Assembly (NCBI GenBank): GCA_947305825.1
Contig: CAMZET010000103.1
Location: forward strand, 1-5,629
DNA length: 5,629 nt
Source of the DNA: an uncultured Verrucomicrobiota bacterium
GTDB taxonomy: Bacteria > Verrucomicrobiota > Kiritimatiellia > RFP12 > UBA1067
Reading direction: 5' to 3'
Shown here: piece by piece, positions 5,517 to 5,629 of the stretch
Numbering within the stretch: position 1 is the first letter of the stretch
Layout: every line of letters starts with the position of its first letter
Translations under genes and position numbers: made by a program
Notes under the pieces: generated by a model
The model's database searches: none
What the model was told of the DNA's origin: nothing
The model's input: only the letters and a program-made list of their open reading frames with translations

Positions 5517-5551
5517 TAGCGATTTTGGGCTTTTTCGTCCTGCGGTCCACG

Positions 5552-5629
5552 CCGCCGCCACACCCGGGCATACCCCGCCGCCATACCCGGATGCAACCCG
5601 CCGCCACACCCGGATGCAACCCGCCGCCA
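5552..5629. repeat. 23-bp tandem repeat (at least 3.4 copies), cut by the window edge
   Basis: The 9-mer CCGCCGCCA recurs at 5552, 5575, 5598 and 5621, exactly 23 bp apart. In copies 2 and 3 it is followed by (T/C)ACCCGGATGCAAC, which differs between them at one position. Copy 1 has CACCCGGGCATACC and is more diverged. The fourth copy is cut off after nine bases at the edge, so the array probably continues. The period is not a multiple of three and there is no convincing reading frame, so it is best seen as a non-coding minisatellite upstream of the cluster promoter. It lacks the unique spacers of a CRISPR array. Confidence 0.85.

Noticed and set aside
5511..5545. CCGCA/TGCGG inverted repeat followed by T-rich DNA as a terminator of an upstream gene
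   Set aside because: Five-base stem with a 25-nt loop is too weak, and the T-run (5531-5535) lies inside the loop and not after the stem.
5552..5629. The 23-bp array as a CRISPR
   Set aside because: Copies are directly adjacent with no unique spacers between them.

Overview
The window reads as chromosomal DNA of a high-GC, Gram-negative-type bacterium. The protein style best fits the PVC group, most likely Kiritimatiellota, Lentisphaerota or another Verrucomicrobiota lineage. The clues are secreted proteins with a D-x-D-x-DG-x5-E calcium loop followed by a beta domain ending in FF(R/K), a 'GWNAVYIES' protein carrying an NPFRHxxHPDHDG motif, a 'FRLYD ... LAPRQSLSTAP' fibre-like domain, and a Gly/Asn/Thr-rich beta-helix-like start of a surface protein. 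The taxonomic call is inference from remembered family resemblance, not from a search.

Layout: every supported gene lies on the minus strand, so biological order runs from high to low coordinates. Upstream (about 5343-5629) are a 23-bp tandem repeat cut by the window edge, a G-rich tract, an extended -10 promoter and a leader of about 140 nt with a GC-rich hairpin. Then follow: (A) a 489-aa secreted protein with one EF-type calcium loop (5342-3873); (B) a 286-aa shorter relative (3880-3020) whose start overlaps the stop of A by 8 nt; (C) a 578-aa secreted multidomain beta protein (2979-1243); (D) a 266-aa secreted fibre-like protein (1154-354); (E) the first 107 codons of a secreted, probably repetitive beta-helical protein (323 to the window edge). 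Every one of the five starts with a clear signal peptide, and gaps within the cluster are short (8-nt overlap, 40, 88 and 30 nt).

The 88-nt gap between C and D is the only real break. It is AT-rich and holds an 18-bp inverted repeat that encloses a good sigma70-like promoter for D and E, plus a 12-bp direct repeat, so D-E may be an independently controlled sub-operon.

Working model (inference): A-E encode parts of one exported or surface-attached assembly. A and B would be calcium-dependent beta-sandwich proteins, C a large accessory or matrix protein, D a fibre-base or trimer-like subunit, and E the repetitive, possibly very large, main surface protein. No enzyme, transporter, mobile element, RNA gene or CRISPR array is visible. 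Long open frames on the plus strand are antisense shadows of these genes.
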